A DNA stretch of 64,000 nucleotides from NCBI GenBank assembly GCA_010672925.1, contig JAAHFP010000001.1, forward strand, positions 443,037 to 507,036, given 5' to 3'. This DNA comes from Symploca sp. SIO1C2. Lineage in GTDB: Bacteria > Cyanobacteriota > Cyanobacteriia > Cyanobacteriales > Coleofasciculaceae. Below the pieces are notes generated by a model. That model was given only the letters and a program-made list of their open reading frames with translations, made no database searches and was not told where the DNA came from. Shown here piece by piece: positions 33,708-43,834 of this stretch; position 1 is the stretch's first letter; each line of letters begins with the position of its first letter. Position numbers and translations under genes: made by a program.

Positions 33708-36011
33708 ATGAGCAGAAATCGAAAAATTTTCGACCGTTGGTCTGCCTTAAAGGATTCAAGGCAGAGTAATTATGATGGGTGGCAACAGCAAAAAAATAAT
33801 TCTAACAGCCAAAGACCTTCAGCTTATCCTGCCTCAAACTCACAAGATGCTCAGCCTGTTGCTAACACTTCTAACCAGCAACAGCCACCAACTTTCAACA
33901 CAGAAAGGTCAGTTAATCAACAGTATCCTGCTAACGGACAGCCTAAAGAACCCTCAGAAAAGTTGCAGCAGCTAAAGAAACCCCTTCCCAGCAACTGGAG
34001 GTTTTGGGGAATACTCATCGTTGTGCTTTCCGGTAGTCTAGGATTGATGTCCATCGCTGTCTTGTTAAAATTACCTGCAGTGCCCAACTGTCCCAGGCTC
34101 TTTTTACCAACAGCTTCGGCATCAATGCGCCTTTATTGTGGACAGGTTGCAGCCAACAAGCAAACCATGGAAGACTTGCTAGAGGCGATTTCTCTAGTAA
34201 CTAAATTGCCCGAAGACCATCCCCTGCGACCAGAAATTGACCGTAATATCGAACAATGGTCACTAGACCTACTGAAAATCGGTGAAAAAGAATTTCAGGG
34301 AGGGAAACTGAGCGAAGCTGTCAAAATTGCCAAAAAAATCCCTGCTGGAGTAGCTGCTTATAAGTTAGTAGAAGACCGCATTGACCACTGGCAAGCAATT
34401 TGGTCAACAGCAGAGAGTCATTATCAAAAATCTGAGCAAGCCCTGAGGAATACCAAGTGGAATGATGCTTTTAAAGAAGCAGTACGATTGACTTATATCG
34501 GAAATGAATATTGGGCAACAGTTAAGTACGAAGAATTAATTCAGAACATTCAGAAAGCACGCAAAGAAAGTGAGCGCCTCGATAAAGCTTTCCGACTCAG
34601 TAGAAGTGGCAGTATAGATAATATTATAGAAGCAATTAAGCAAGCAGAGCAAATTCCTCCTAGCAGCTACGCCTATAAAGAAGCTCAAGATTTAATTACT
34701 AAATCTGGTGAAAAACTGCTGAACATGGCGAAGCAATGGTTAGATGAAGGTAACTGGCAAGGAGTTTTAGATATTACTAATGCCCTTCCCAAAAGTGTCA
34801 AAATGCCAGAGCTAAAATCTGACTTATTTGACTTAGCTAATGCTGTATCCCGTGCTGAAGGAGGGACAGCGGCAGATTTGGAAGATGCGATCGCTACAGC
34901 AGAAAGATTGGACACCGAACGTCCTCTGTATGACAAAGGACAGAAATTAATCAGCCGCTGGAAGCGAGAGATTGGTGATGTTACCCGATTGGAGAGAGCA
35001 GACAACTATGCTAATTCTGGTTTGGCAAATGACTTAAGACTGGCTATTGCCGAAATACAACAAATTCCTCAAGGTAATCCTCGCTATCAGGAAGCACGGA
35101 ACAAAATTAATACCTGGAGAAACAAGGTTGAGAGGATCGAAGATCAACCCTATCTTGATGAAGCAATGCAATTTGCTGGTTTTGGTGGGGTTCAATCCTT
35201 GCAAGAGGCAATTAGAGAAGCTAGCCGCATTGCTCCTGGTAGAGCACTTTATTCGGAAGCACAAGGAAAAATTAGGCAGTGGAGAGGCGAAATCCAGCGT
35301 TTGCAAGATAAACCTTTCTTGGATAATGCTGATGCTTATGCGGCCTCAGGGAATCTGCCTGCGGCAGTCACTGCGGCGAAAAAGGTTAGACAAGGAATTC
35401 CCCTCTACAGTGAGGCACAAAGAAAAATCAGCACCTGGCAAACGGAACTCCTAGGAAAGCAACGTTTACAGGAAGCTTACGGTGCAGCTAAACCAGGGAG
35501 CCCACAAGCCCTAGCTACAGCGATTCGCTTAGCAAGACAAGTCCCAGGCTCATCAACCTCTCGTGGGGATGCCAGGATTGCGGTCAATCGCTGGAGTCGT
35601 CAAATATTAGGAATGGCCAACCGGCAATCTTCGTCTAACTTAAAACAAGCAGTTGCGATCGCTAAAATGGTTCCTTCTGGTACAGAAGCTTATCAGTCAG
35701 CACAGTCACAAATTCAGACCTGGCAAAAGATTTTAGCACCGCCACCACCGCCGCCACCACCTGCACCTGCACCACCACCTGCACCTGCACCTGTACGTCC
35801 TAGGGTACAGCCAACACCACCTCCTGCTGCTCCAAGTCCTAGAGTACAGCCAGCACCACCTATAACCAGTAGTCCAGCACCAAAGAGGGAACCGGAAGTA
35901 GTAAATCAGGAACCAGCACAGCAGAGTGAAGTTCCTGAGACTCTGGAGTTAGATGAACCAGAGACGAATACTGAAACTGAAAGTACACAAGAGGAAACAG
36001 AGGAGGAATAA
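33708..36011 (+). CDS. Large hypothetical membrane protein with TPR-like repeats and Pro-rich tail
   Basis: 767 residues. Residues 1-~95 are cytosolic and Gln/Asn/Pro-rich; one membrane segment at ~98-122 (FWGILIVVLSGSLGLMSIAV); then ~550 residues of about ten degenerate helical repeats with the pattern AI..A..I....P.Y..A...I..W (e.g. AIAEIQQIPQGNPRYQEA), each 45-60 residues; the last ~90 residues are Pro-rich (PPPPPPPPAPAPPPAPAP) and then acidic. Large cyanobacterial proteins of this kind are sometimes labelled chromosome segregation ATPase, but there is no Walker motif. A periplasmic or envelope scaffold is more consistent with what is visible. Confidence 0.82.
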   Translation: MSRNRKIFDRWSALKDSRQSNYDGWQQQKNNSNSQRPSAYPASNSQDAQPVANTSNQQQPPTFNTERSVNQQYPANGQPKEPSEKLQQLKKPLPSNWRFWGILIVVLSGSLGLMSIAVLLKLPAVPNCPRLFLPTASASMRLYCGQVAANKQTMEDLLEAISLVTKLPEDHPLRPEIDRNIEQWSLDLLKIGEKEFQGGKLSEAVKIAKKIPAGVAAYKLVEDRIDHWQAIWSTAESHYQKSEQALRNTKWNDAFKEAVRLTYIGNEYWATVKYEELIQNIQKARKESERLDKAFRLSRSGSIDNIIEAIKQAEQIPPSSYAYKEAQDLITKSGEKLLNMAKQWLDEGNWQGVLDITNALPKSVKMPELKSDLFDLANAVSRAEGGTAADLEDAIATAERLDTERPLYDKGQKLISRWKREIGDVTRLERADNYANSGLANDLRLAIAEIQQIPQGNPRYQEARNKINTWRNKVERIEDQPYLDEAMQFAGFGGVQSLQEAIREASRIAPGRALYSEAQGKIRQWRGEIQRLQDKPFLDNADAYAASGNLPAAVTAAKKVRQGIPLYSEAQRKISTWQTELLGKQRLQEAYGAAKPGSPQALATAIRLARQVPGSSTSRGDARIAVNRWSRQILGMANRQSSSNLKQAVAIAKMVPSGTEAYQSAQSQIQTWQKILAPPPPPPPPAPAPPPAPAPVRPRVQPTPPPAAPSPRVQPAPPITSSPAPKREPEVVNQEPAQQSEVPETLELDEPETNTETESTQEETEEE

Positions 36012-36242
36012 AATTCCTTCGCCTACTCCAAATGACCATTTTTTGAATTGTTTGGACTCATAGATCCAAAGTTCATCTCCCTTGGGTTTGATGTTTTTCG
36101 TGGATTTTAAGGATTGTAAATCTATGCCGTATTTGCTAGGTGAGATTTGTGGCTCAACAGACTTGTTCCAGGACGGCACTCAGTGAGTGAATCATAACGA
36201 TAGTTTAACCCCCGTTCCTTGTGCAGCCGCAAGTTATGCAAG

Positions 36243-36617
36243 CTACGAAGACCTAAATGCTAAACTAAAGCCAAGCTCAATAGATACTGCTTTCTCAATC
36301 TCTCCCCAGTAAATCTCCTCTAAATCACCCTGTTTATTTTTAATTCTCTGGGCATCCACAGCTCTCATTTGACTTAAGTTGATGTGTCGCTCTTTATCTA
36401 ATCCATTCTTAGCAGTCGGTGTAACATTCACAACAAATGGATAAGTCCTTGTCCCGGGCAACAATGGAGCAACTATTGTCGTTGCCCCATTTTGGTTGCC
36501 AATATCATTTTGCATAATCAGACAAGGTCGCTTTTTATCAGTCTCATGACCAACAACAGGGTGTAGATCGATCCACCATATCTCCCCTCGCTTGTAGGTT
36601 AAGTGTCCGTTAGGCAT
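36243..36617 (-). CDS. mazF: MazF/PemK family mRNA interferase toxin
   Basis: 124 residues. KRGEIWWIDLHPVVGHETDK (substrate loop), RPCLIMQNDIGNQ, TTIVAPL (conserved Thr) and LSQMRAVDAQRI (ribonuclease core) are all present, so it should be an active sequence-specific RNase. It overlaps the preceding antitoxin gene by 8 bases. Confidence 0.93.
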   Translation of the reverse strand: MPNGHLTYKRGEIWWIDLHPVVGHETDKKRPCLIMQNDIGNQNGATTIVAPLLPGTRTYPFVVNVTPTAKNGLDKERHINLSQMRAVDAQRIKNKQGDLEEIYWGEIEKAVSIELGFSLAFRSS

Positions 36618-36834
36618 TTAAACCATCGCCCACTGTAACATCCCATACAGAAATTTCTGGTTGCAACTCTGGGTCATTAGCCTGATCTTTGTAAGCATCT
36701 TCTAGCTCCTTCATAAAAATCCTCCTCTTTTCTTGCCAGAGAAGATCATTTATGAAGCTGCTACGATTGCTTGCTAAGTGATCTACAAACTCTAGAACTT
36801 CGTCATCCAAGGTTATGCTGACTTTCTTACTCAT
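36610..36834 (-). CDS. mazE: MazE-type antitoxin (ribbon-helix-helix)
   Basis: 74 residues. VSITLDDEVLEFVDHLASNR and SSFINDLLWQEKRR form the ribbon-helix-helix; the acidic C-terminal half would bind MazF. First gene of the operon, which it probably represses. Unlike the orphan antitoxin at 45928-46170, this pair is intact. Confidence 0.88.
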   Translation of the reverse strand: MSKKVSITLDDEVLEFVDHLASNRSSFINDLLWQEKRRIFMKELEDAYKDQANDPELQPEISVWDVTVGDGLNA

Positions 36835-37464
36835 GGCTGCAAATTGTCTGCGACAGATTGGTATGACTACATTATCATACTAGCCAATCCCAGTTAATTA
36901 TCAATATGGGACTGTTTCGCCTAACACCTGAAGCTGCATCATACCAAATCCGGTATCGATATACCCGCTATACCCACATTGTAGAGACGCGCCATGGCGC
37001 GTCTCTACAGGATTTCGCAGTTTGCTCAAAACGGCTCTGTTGTAACCGGATTTGGTATCACCTGTCAAAACAATTCAAAATTTGCCGGACTCCGTCCCGC
37101 TGCGCTAACGCACCATGCTTACGCAAATGCTCACCATGCTACGCTTTCCAAAATTATCAATTCAAAATTAAAGACAATTAGTGGGAGCTTCTACCCAAAA
37201 TTAATCAATTCAAAATTATCTTTTCCTAATGAATGCATTTTGCATTTTGAATTTTGCATTTTGAATTCAAAAAATGCAAGTCGCCATCACTAACAAATTA
37301 CAGGCTATTAGCCAATACCATTTTATTATCTCTAAGTTTCAGTAAATTTCGCTATCAATTGAGCCAAATTTATATCGTAGCTAGGTTGAATTTTTCTTTG
37401 AATCATGAAAATATATGATATAGTAATGTTTATTTAGTTTATGTAAAAAAAATAAATACTCAGT
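36835..37464. other. Intergenic region with MITE-like element and A/T-rich repeats
   Basis: Holds the element at 36941-37058. From 37064 there are degraded pieces (CTGCGCTAACGCACCATGCT, a TGCGTTAACG-family scrap) and ATTCAAAATT/TTGCATTTTGAA runs to ~37270. Open frames 36906-37181 and 36994-37293 read through these repeats and are not genes. Confidence 0.6.
36941..37058. mobile_element. MITE-like element, ATACCAAATCCGG family, copy 2, with nested 28-bp palindrome
   Basis: Perfect 13-bp ends: ATACCAAATCCGG (36941-36953) and CCGGATTTGGTAT (37046-37058). Inside, 36981-37008 is a perfect 28-bp palindrome with the half GTAGAGACGCGCCA. The palindrome is a repeat of its own kind inserted or carried in the element. 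Confidence 0.85.
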
Positions 37465-38790
37465 ATGCACACAACAGCAATAGATTTTATACAGCGTTTT
37501 ACAGGAGAGGATTTAAGCAATCGAAATATAATCGAAGAGTTTTCAGATCAAGTCATCTTCTCTAATTGGTTAAAGAAACAATATCCTAATACGTCACAAG
37601 AAATATACAATGCCATGCTGTTGGTGGCACGACCATATTTTGAGTATAAAGATACGCCTGTATACGTTGTATCATTGGTCGATACACTTTTTATTACGGG
37701 GCGTAGTGACTCTAGTATCAGCTTTATCCGACCTAGTACTTTAGGCACGCAAAAACAAATGATACTTGATGTACCCCATGCCGGAACCTTACCACCTTCT
37801 TGTGTTGATGGACTATTATCTGATGACGTAATTGCTGATGAATCTGTATGCTCTAGCAATCCTTACACAATTTGGAATCAAGCAGATGTTGGGGTTTTGG
37901 AGGTATCTGGAAGTATTTGGCAAAATAATCAAAATTTTGTCTGTGGTTCGGCAGTATTGACAAATTTAATTATCAGCAATGGCAATCGCGCCCCAGCAAA
38001 AGAAGGTAGAACTAATCAGGTCTACAATACACACACTTATCGTGGGACTCCTCTATATAAAGATATTTCTCAGCCTACAGTCGAAACAAAACTAGGGTTA
38101 AAAAAGAATCATGATTTGAGTATTGCTGTAGCTGGAGCATGTCGTGCTGCTGCGTATATGGCAAATCCGAATTATCCTATTATCTGTTTAGAACCCCATA
38201 GTTATTCAGCATTTTCCCATGAAATACTCGATGGGTTATTTTCACCAAAACTAGATGGTATGAACTTAACTAAATTTGCACCGCACAATGGTGGTAGAGA
38301 TACCAAAGCACTACTAGATTATCTGCGCAATATCCATGACTTGAAATCGTATCAAGAGTTAGTTAGACCATTGGTGTCAGTCCTAGATGTCTCAAGTCCT
38401 GACGAGCCAGATAAATACAGTACTGTTAATCGCTCTCAAATGGAAGCTTTTGTCGCTCCCTTTATAAGCATGATACGGGAGGCTTCTAACAGACTACCCA
38501 TTAATATTGATAATTGGGAAAAATCCCGTCCTGATGTTTATGGTGCTACTAATACCATGCTGCAAAGGTTAGAAGCAGTGATAAAAAAAGCCAATTATTA
38601 TCTTGACATTAATGATGAAAACCTAATATCAAAAACCATAAATACGGTGACAATTGAATATAATAGGGGACTTGTAACATCCAACGAAACCTCTAACATC
38701 CACACCAGTGAACAAGATTTTTACGAGGGTTGTCAATTGGTCGGTGCGGCATTTGTCGCTGGCATCAAGAATATGCAAAATCTGTGGTAA
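37465..38790 (+). CDS. Divergent N-formylglutamate amidohydrolase-like protein
   Basis: 441 residues, no signal peptide. Scattered motifs of the FGase family (PF05013) appear in the right order: ILDVPHAGTLPPSCVDGL (family: DVPHSG..LP), a D-V-G block (NQADVGVLEVSG), ISNGNRAPAKEGR (family: DLNR.P), VYNTHTYRGTPLYKDI, and LEPHSYSAFSHEILDGL (family: HS). The metal-binding His residues would be in PHAG and EPHSYS. Family members hydrolyse N-formylglutamate or related N-acyl bonds. The C-terminal ~150 residues are extra. Substrate unknown; the family link is by motif order only. Confidence 0.5.
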   Translation: MHTTAIDFIQRFTGEDLSNRNIIEEFSDQVIFSNWLKKQYPNTSQEIYNAMLLVARPYFEYKDTPVYVVSLVDTLFITGRSDSSISFIRPSTLGTQKQMILDVPHAGTLPPSCVDGLLSDDVIADESVCSSNPYTIWNQADVGVLEVSGSIWQNNQNFVCGSAVLTNLIISNGNRAPAKEGRTNQVYNTHTYRGTPLYKDISQPTVETKLGLKKNHDLSIAVAGACRAAAYMANPNYPIICLEPHSYSAFSHEILDGLFSPKLDGMNLTKFAPHNGGRDTKALLDYLRNIHDLKSYQELVRPLVSVLDVSSPDEPDKYSTVNRSQMEAFVAPFISMIREASNRLPINIDNWEKSRPDVYGATNTMLQRLEAVIKKANYYLDINDENLISKTINTVTIEYNRGLVTSNETSNIHTSEQDFYEGCQLVGAAFVAGIKNMQNLW

Positions 38791-38794
38791 TAAT

Positions 38795-39313
38795 TTAAGT
38801 TTCGGTCAATCTGGGAATTAATTGAGCTAAATTACAAGGACGATTACGAGAATCTAGTTGCTCTTTGATAATACTCCATCCTGTTTGACAAGCACCACTA
38901 GAACCAGGTAAACAAAAGATATAAGTACCGTTAGCTACCCCAGCCAAAGCTCGAGACTGAATGGTAGAGGTTTTAATTTCTTGATAGGAAATCATCCGAA
39001 ATATCTCACCAAACCCTTCAATTTCTTTGTCTAACAGTGGTTTAATGGCTTCTGGTGTACCATCTCTTCCGGTAACTCCCGTACCACCAGTAGTCAAAAT
39101 TACTTGAACAGACTCATCTGCCACCCATCTAGATACTACAGCACGAATTTGATAAATGTTATCGGGAACAATAGTTTTTTCTGCTAATAAATGGCCTGTT
39201 ATAGTTAAATTATCAACTAATATTTTACCTGACTTGTCATCAGCTTCGGTTCTTGTATCAGAAACTGTTAGTACGGAGATTTTTAAGGGCAGTATCGATT
39301 CGTTTTGGTTCAT
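38795..39313 (-). CDS. moaB: Molybdenum cofactor biosynthesis protein B
   Basis: 172 residues. VLTVSDTRTEADDKSGKIL at the N-terminus, VQVILTTGGTGVTGRDGTPE (molybdopterin-binding/MogA fold signature) and FCLPGSSGACQTGW identify MoaB/MogA. It would adenylate molybdopterin or have a related role. Convergent with the FGase-like gene, with 4 bases between stops. Confidence 0.92.
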   Translation of the reverse strand: MNQNESILPLKISVLTVSDTRTEADDKSGKILVDNLTITGHLLAEKTIVPDNIYQIRAVVSRWVADESVQVILTTGGTGVTGRDGTPEAIKPLLDKEIEGFGEIFRMISYQEIKTSTIQSRALAGVANGTYIFCLPGSSGACQTGWSIIKEQLDSRNRPCNLAQLIPRLTET

Positions 39314-39362
39314 TTTTGCTATTTTTTTAATTAAGATTTAAGGGAAATAATTTTCTACTTCT

Positions 39363-39530
39363 AAAACACTTCTACCAAAACAACTAGAGCGATCTTATCA
39401 TCTAAACTCTCTTAAATGTGAATGGTACGGCAGTGAATTAGTCATAGCAGATAGATTTTATCCAAGTTCTCAAATATGTTCAAACTGTGGGCATCAACAG
39501 AAAATGCCATTGCACTTGAGAACTTATGTT
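39363..39530 (+). pseudogene. TnpB C-terminal fragment (IS200/IS605 type)
   Basis: The frame reads ECWYG-like CEWYGSELVIADRFYPSS then QICSNCGHQQKMPLHLRTY. This is the RuvC-III/zinc-ribbon junction of TnpB (typically KWYGSELVIADRFYPSSKTC, S.CG). Only ~55 codons remain; the second Cys pair and both IS ends are missing. Confidence 0.75.
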
Positions 39531-39545
39531 ATCTTAAACTATAAT

Positions 39546-39558
39546 AATGATTATCATT
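39546..39558. promoter_or_regulatory. Fur-family operator-like palindrome upstream of metH
   Basis: AATGATTATCATT, flanked by AATA and CTTA, resembles the core of Fur and Zur boxes (GATAATGATAATCATTATC). It is 98 bases before the metH ATG; MetH is a zinc enzyme, so Zur-type control would make sense. An identical 13-mer is at 54335-54347. Confidence 0.4.
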
Positions 39559-39656
39559 CTTATAGTCATCCTCCTTAGCCTTCCAAGCTGAATAGCTTTG
39601 GGGTTAAAAAGGTTGCAGGAGAAGTCCAAGGCCAACTATAACCATTCATTACGCTT

Positions 39657-42600
39657 ATGCTAAGTATTGAAACTCCCAAACCTCAGTTAAAGACTTCATT
39701 TCTCCAACGTCTCCAAAATCCGGATCGTCCAGTGGTAATCTTTGACGGCGCAATGGGAACTAACATCCAATCCCAAAACTTGACCGCCGAGGATTTTGGT
39801 GGAGCCAAATATGAAGGTTGTAATGAATACTTAGTCATCACTAAGCCAGAAGCAGTGGCCAAAGTCCATCGTGATTTTCTGGCAGCGGGGGCCGATGTGG
39901 TCGAGACTGATAGCTTTGGCTCTAGCCCCTTAGTCCTCGCAGAGTACGATCTAGCAGATCGCGCCTATGAGCTAAGTAGAAAAGCCGCAGAATTGGCTCG
40001 CCGTTGTGCGGATGAGTTTACGACTCCTGAGAAACCAAGATTTGTCGCCGGTTCTATCGGTCCAGGAACCAAGCTACCCACCCTCGGTCATATTACCTAT
40101 GATGAATTGCGATCTAGCTTTATGGTGCAAGCAGAAGGTCTCTATGACGGGGGGGCCGATCTTTTCATCGTGGAAACCTGTCAAGATGTTCTGCAAATTA
40201 AGGCAGCATTGAGTGCGTTTGAGGCGGTATTTGCCAAAAAAGGTTCGCGACTCCCCTTAATGGTGTCCGTGACTATGGAAATCCAGGGAACCATGTTGGT
40301 GGGGACAGATATCTCTGGGGTACTGGCAATCCTCGAACCCTTCCCCATTAATATTTTGGGGCTAAATTGTGCCACAGGTCCCAATTTGATGACTTCTCAT
40401 ATAAAGTATCTGTCAGAAAATTCGCCATTCCCCATTTCCTGTATTCCCAATGCGGGGCTACCAGAAAATATTGGCGGCCAGGCGGTTTATAAAATGACCC
40501 CCGAAGAATATACAACTGCCATGACAGGGTTCATTGCGGAACATGGGGTTCAGATTGTCGGTGGTTGCTGCGGTACGCGCCCAGCCCATATTCAAGCTTT
40601 AGCCGAGGCTGTGGAACACACCCCACTAAAAGAGCGTTCGGTGCGAAAAAATACTGTAGGGGAGATTCGAGAGTCACTCTCCTATACCCCCGCAGCAGCT
40701 TCCATTTATTCCGCCCAAACCTATGAGCAGGATAATTCTTTTCTAATCGTTGGTGAGCGATTAAATGCCAGTGGTTCTAAGAAAGTCCGCAAGCTGTTGA
40801 ATGAAGATGATTGGGATGGGTTATTAGCGATCGCGAAATCCCAGGTCAAAGAAGGGGCCCATATGCTGGACGTCAACGTGGATTACGTCGGGCGTGATGG
40901 AGAGCGGGATATGCGTGAACTGGTATCCCGACTGGTGACTAATACGACCCTCCCACTGATGCTTGACTCCACCGAATGGACCAAAATGGAAGCGGGTCTC
41001 AAAGTCGCTGGGGGCAAATGTTTGCTCAATTCCACCAACTATGAAGATGGAGAAGAGCGATTTTTTAAAGTCCTGCAATTGGCAAAAGAATATGGTGCAG
41101 GGGTTGTCATCGGCTGTATCGATGAAGAGGGAATGGCTCGAACCGCCCAGAAAAAATTCGAGATTGCCCAAAGAGCTTATCGGGATGCCCTCGAGTTTGG
41201 GATTCCACCCCATGAAATTTTCTATGACACCTTAGCCCTACCGATTTCAACGGGGATTGAGGAGGATCGGGAAAATGCCAAAGCAACGATCGAATCAATT
41301 CGACTGATTCGGGAAAATCTACCCGGTGTCCATTTTATGCTGGGGGTCTCTAATATTTCTTTTGGCTTGAGTCCAGCCACTCGCATCACCTTAAATTCCG
41401 TCTTCCTGAATGAAGCCATGAAAGCTGGGATGGATGGGTCGATTGTCTCCGCTGCCAAGATTTTGCCGTTATCGAAGATTGACGAAGAACATCAACAGAT
41501 ATGTCGCGATTTGATTTATGACCATCGCCAATTTGAAGGGGATATTTGCACCTACGATCCTTTGACAAAGCTGACGGAAATTTTTGCGGGGGTGAGTGCC
41601 AAGGATGCTAGATCCGGTCCTTCCTTAGCAGATTTGCCCATCGACCAACGCTTGAAGCAACATATTATTGATGGTGAGCGGATTGGATTGGATGATGCCT
41701 TAAAGGTGGCTTTAGATAATGGTCATAAAGCCCTGGAGATTATCAATACTTTCTTGTTAGATGGCATGAAGGTTGTGGGGGAACTGTTTGGGTCTGGTCA
41801 AATGCAATTGCCCTTTGTGTTGCAGTCCGCCGAAACCATGAAATCTGCCGTGGCTTTCCTCGAACCCTACATGGAAAAAATCGAAGGAGAGGACGAGGAT
41901 CGCGGTAAAGGGAAATTCCTAATTGCTACCGTTAAAGGGGATGTCCATGATATCGGGAAGAATCTGGTGGATATCATCTTGACCAATAATGGCTACAAGG
42001 TGGTCAATCTGGGGATTAAACAAGCTATTGAAGCCATCGTCGAAGCCTATGAGCAGCATCAGCCTGATTGTATTGCCATGAGTGGCTTGCTGGTGAAGTC
42101 TACAGCATTTATGAAAGACAATCTCTCCGCATTTAATGCTAAAGGGATTACAGTCCCAGTGATTTTAGGCGGTGCGGCACTCACCCCAAAATTTGTCTAT
42201 GGGGATTGTCAAGATACTTACCAAGGGCAGGTCATTTACGGTAAAGATGCTTTTGCCGATTTGACCTTTATGGACCGGCTGATGCCCGCCAAAGAGCAGC
42301 AATGCTGGGTGGATACCGAAGGCTTTACCGGGGAATTTGCTCAGTTTAACCACAAGGGACGCAAAGCGATTGAAGATTCAGATCGAGAAGTCAATGGTAA
42401 TGGGAAGAAATCTGATAAACCCACTGTCATTGATACCGAACGCTCGGCAGATGTGGCGATTGATATCGAACGTCCTACACCACCTTTCTGGGGGACGAAA
42501 ATTCTTACTAGTAGCGATCTAAAGTTAGAAGAATTGTTCTGGTACATGGATTTGCAGGCACTGTTCGCTGGTCAATGGCAATTCCGTAAACCGAAAGACC

Positions 42601-43298
42601 AATCTCGCGAGGAATATGATTGGTTCCTGGCATCGAAGGTTTATCCAATCTTGGAAGAATGGAAGCAAAAAATTCGCACAGAACCATGGTTGGAGCCAAC
42701 TCTAGTTTATGGTTATTTCCCCTGTGCAGCCATCGGCAATTCCGTTCATGTTTATGAGCCAAGTGTCATCGAGCAGGGGTTAACACCGAAAACAGCAACC
42801 CCATTTGTCACTTGGACATTCCCCCGTCAAAAATCCGGGCGTCGGCTGTGCATTGCCGATTTCATCCGCCCAGTCGAACAGAATCAATTTGATGTCTTCC
42901 CGATGCAGGCAGTCACTATGGGAGAAATTGCCACCGAGAAAGCACAGGAACTCTATAAAGACAACAAGTACACCGATTATCTCTATTTCCACGGGATGGC
43001 GGTGCAGTTGGCGGAAGCTTTGGCAGAATGGAGTCATGCCAGGATTCGGCGGGAATTAGGTTATGGGGATAATGAGCCAGATAACATTCGCGATGTATTA
43101 GCCCAAAGGTATCAGGGTTCTCGGTATAGCTTTGGCTATCCAGCTTGTCCGACGGTGATGGATCAAGTGCCACAGTTGCAATTATTAGGATGCGATCGCA
43201 TTGGTATATCCATAGATGAGAGCGAACAGCTTTATCCAGAGCAAACCACCACTGCTTTTGTCACCTATCATCCTGTCGCTAGATATTTTAGTGCGTAA
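39657..43298 (+). CDS. metH: Cobalamin-dependent methionine synthase
   Basis: 1213 residues, all four modules: homocysteine-binding (1-~320; [14 protein letters not shown], zinc Cys in LGLNCATG and VGGCCGTRP), methyltetrahydrofolate-binding (~355-620; [36 protein letters not shown]), B12 cap and B12 domain (~640-870; [14 protein letters not shown] with the cobalt-ligating His), and the AdoMet reactivation domain (~970-1205; [19 protein letters not shown]). A ~70-residue charged linker (~900-960) precedes the last module. Methylates homocysteine to methionine. Pieces of its coding sequence are scattered at 44793-47136. Confidence 0.97.
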   Translation: MLSIETPKPQLKTSFLQRLQNPDRPVVIFDGAMGTNIQSQNLTAEDFGGAKYEGCNEYLVITKPEAVAKVHRDFLAAGADVVETDSFGSSPLVLAEYDLADRAYELSRKAAELARRCADEFTTPEKPRFVAGSIGPGTKLPTLGHITYDELRSSFMVQAEGLYDGGADLFIVETCQDVLQIKAALSAFEAVFAKKGSRLPLMVSVTMEIQGTMLVGTDISGVLAILEPFPINILGLNCATGPNLMTSHIKYLSENSPFPISCIPNAGLPENIGGQAVYKMTPEEYTTAMTGFIAEHGVQIVGGCCGTRPAHIQALAEAVEHTPLKERSVRKNTVGEIRESLSYTPAAASIYSAQTYEQDNSFLIVGERLNASGSKKVRKLLNEDDWDGLLAIAKSQVKEGAHMLDVNVDYVGRDGERDMRELVSRLVTNTTLPLMLDSTEWTKMEAGLKVAGGKCLLNSTNYEDGEERFFKVLQLAKEYGAGVVIGCIDEEGMARTAQKKFEIAQRAYRDALEFGIPPHEIFYDTLALPISTGIEEDRENAKATIESIRLIRENLPGVHFMLGVSNISFGLSPATRITLNSVFLNEAMKAGMDGSIVSAAKILPLSKIDEEHQQICRDLIYDHRQFEGDICTYDPLTKLTEIFAGVSAKDARSGPSLADLPIDQRLKQHIIDGERIGLDDALKVALDNGHKALEIINTFLLDGMKVVGELFGSGQMQLPFVLQSAETMKSAVAFLEPYMEKIEGEDEDRGKGKFLIATVKGDVHDIGKNLVDIILTNNGYKVVNLGIKQAIEAIVEAYEQHQPDCIAMSGLLVKSTAFMKDNLSAFNAKGITVPVILGGAALTPKFVYGDCQDTYQGQVIYGKDAFADLTFMDRLMPAKEQQCWVDTEGFTGEFAQFNHKGRKAIEDSDREVNGNGKKSDKPTVIDTERSADVAIDIERPTPPFWGTKILTSSDLKLEELFWYMDLQALFAGQWQFRKPKDQSREEYDWFLASKVYPILEEWKQKIRTEPWLEPTLVYGYFPCAAIGNSVHVYEPSVIEQGLTPKTATPFVTWTFPRQKSGRRLCIADFIRPVEQNQFDVFPMQAVTMGEIATEKAQELYKDNKYTDYLYFHGMAVQLAEALAEWSHARIRRELGYGDNEPDNIRDVLAQRYQGSRYSFGYPACPTVMDQVPQLQLLGCDRIGISIDESEQLYPEQTTTAFVTYHPVARYFSA

Positions 43299-43309
43299 GA
43301 GCGATTGGT

Positions 43310-43540
43310 TAATGGCTAATGGCTAATGGCTAATGGCTAATGGCTAATGGCTAATGGTTAATGGCTAATGGTTAATGGCTAATGGTTAATGGCTAATGGC
43401 TGATTGCTAATGGTTAATGGCTAATGGTTAATGGCTGATTGCTAATGGTTAATGGCTAATGGCTAATGGTTAATGGCTAATGGTTAATGGTTAATGGTTA
43501 ATGGCTAATGGTTAATGGTTAATGGCTAATGGCTGATTGC
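43310..43540. repeat. 7-bp tandem repeat (TAATGGC/TAATGGT), about 30 copies
   Basis: TAATGGC and TAATGGT units alternate almost without interruption, with a few TGATTGC units. It starts 12 bases after the metH stop. No coding potential. Confidence 0.95.
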
Positions 43541-43624
43541 TTTCAACTGGAGTTTAGACTAGTTAGGAGTGCGAAACTCCAAAGTCTGATAGTCCGCAAG
43601 ATAAAAAATCAATCAATTTCAGGT

Positions 43625-43710
43625 CTGAAACCGTCAAATCTTCTTACTTTTACCAGATGAGCTGTTACCTACTTCCACAAGTCAATGTTTGACAGGCGTG
43701 CAAGATATCA
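43625..43710 (+). repeat. CCGTCAAATCTT...GTGCAAGAT dispersed repeat, copy 2
   Basis: CCGTCAAATCTTCTTAC at 43629, ending GACAGGCGTGCAAGATATCA. The ends match copy 3 at 53430-53517 and the reverse copy at 13686-13779; the middle differs. Confidence 0.65.
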
Positions 43711-43768
43711 GCAATTAGCAATTAGCAACTAGCGATTAGCAATTAGCGATTAGCAATTAGCAATTAGC
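43709..43768. repeat. 9-bp tandem repeat (AGCAATT, AGCGATT units)
   Basis: About six copies of a 9-base unit TAGCAATTAG/TAGCGATTAG directly behind the CCGTCAAATCTT repeat. Confidence 0.85.
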
Positions 43769-43834
43769 CTTCGTGTTCCTTAAAAATTTAGCCTAAATTC
43801 CAACTGGATTGGTTTTCATGCATAGAGGTCATTA

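Larger units (their letters stand above)
39314..39656. other. Intergenic region: TnpB fragment and Fur/Zur-like site
   Basis: Left part is an insertion-sequence remnant (39363-39530), right part holds an AATGATTATCATT palindrome at 39546-39558, about 100 bases before metH. I see no B12 riboswitch in the metH leader. Confidence 0.6.

Noticed and set aside
35949..36179. Minus-strand 76-codon open frame
   Set aside because: Lies mostly antisense to the Glu-rich end of the 767-residue protein; no start signal.
36906..37293. Two overlapping open frames downstream of mazEF
   Set aside because: Both read through a MITE-like element and A/T-rich repeats; not protein-like.
39530..39656. B12 riboswitch before metH
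   Set aside because: No B12-box or multi-stem layout is visible in the ~130-base leader.
41107..43173. Several antisense open frames inside metH
   Set aside because: Shadows of a long, strongly coding gene on the other strand.
43709..43768. Possible CRISPR-like array
   Set aside because: Unit is only 9 bases with no spacers; a plain tandem repeat.
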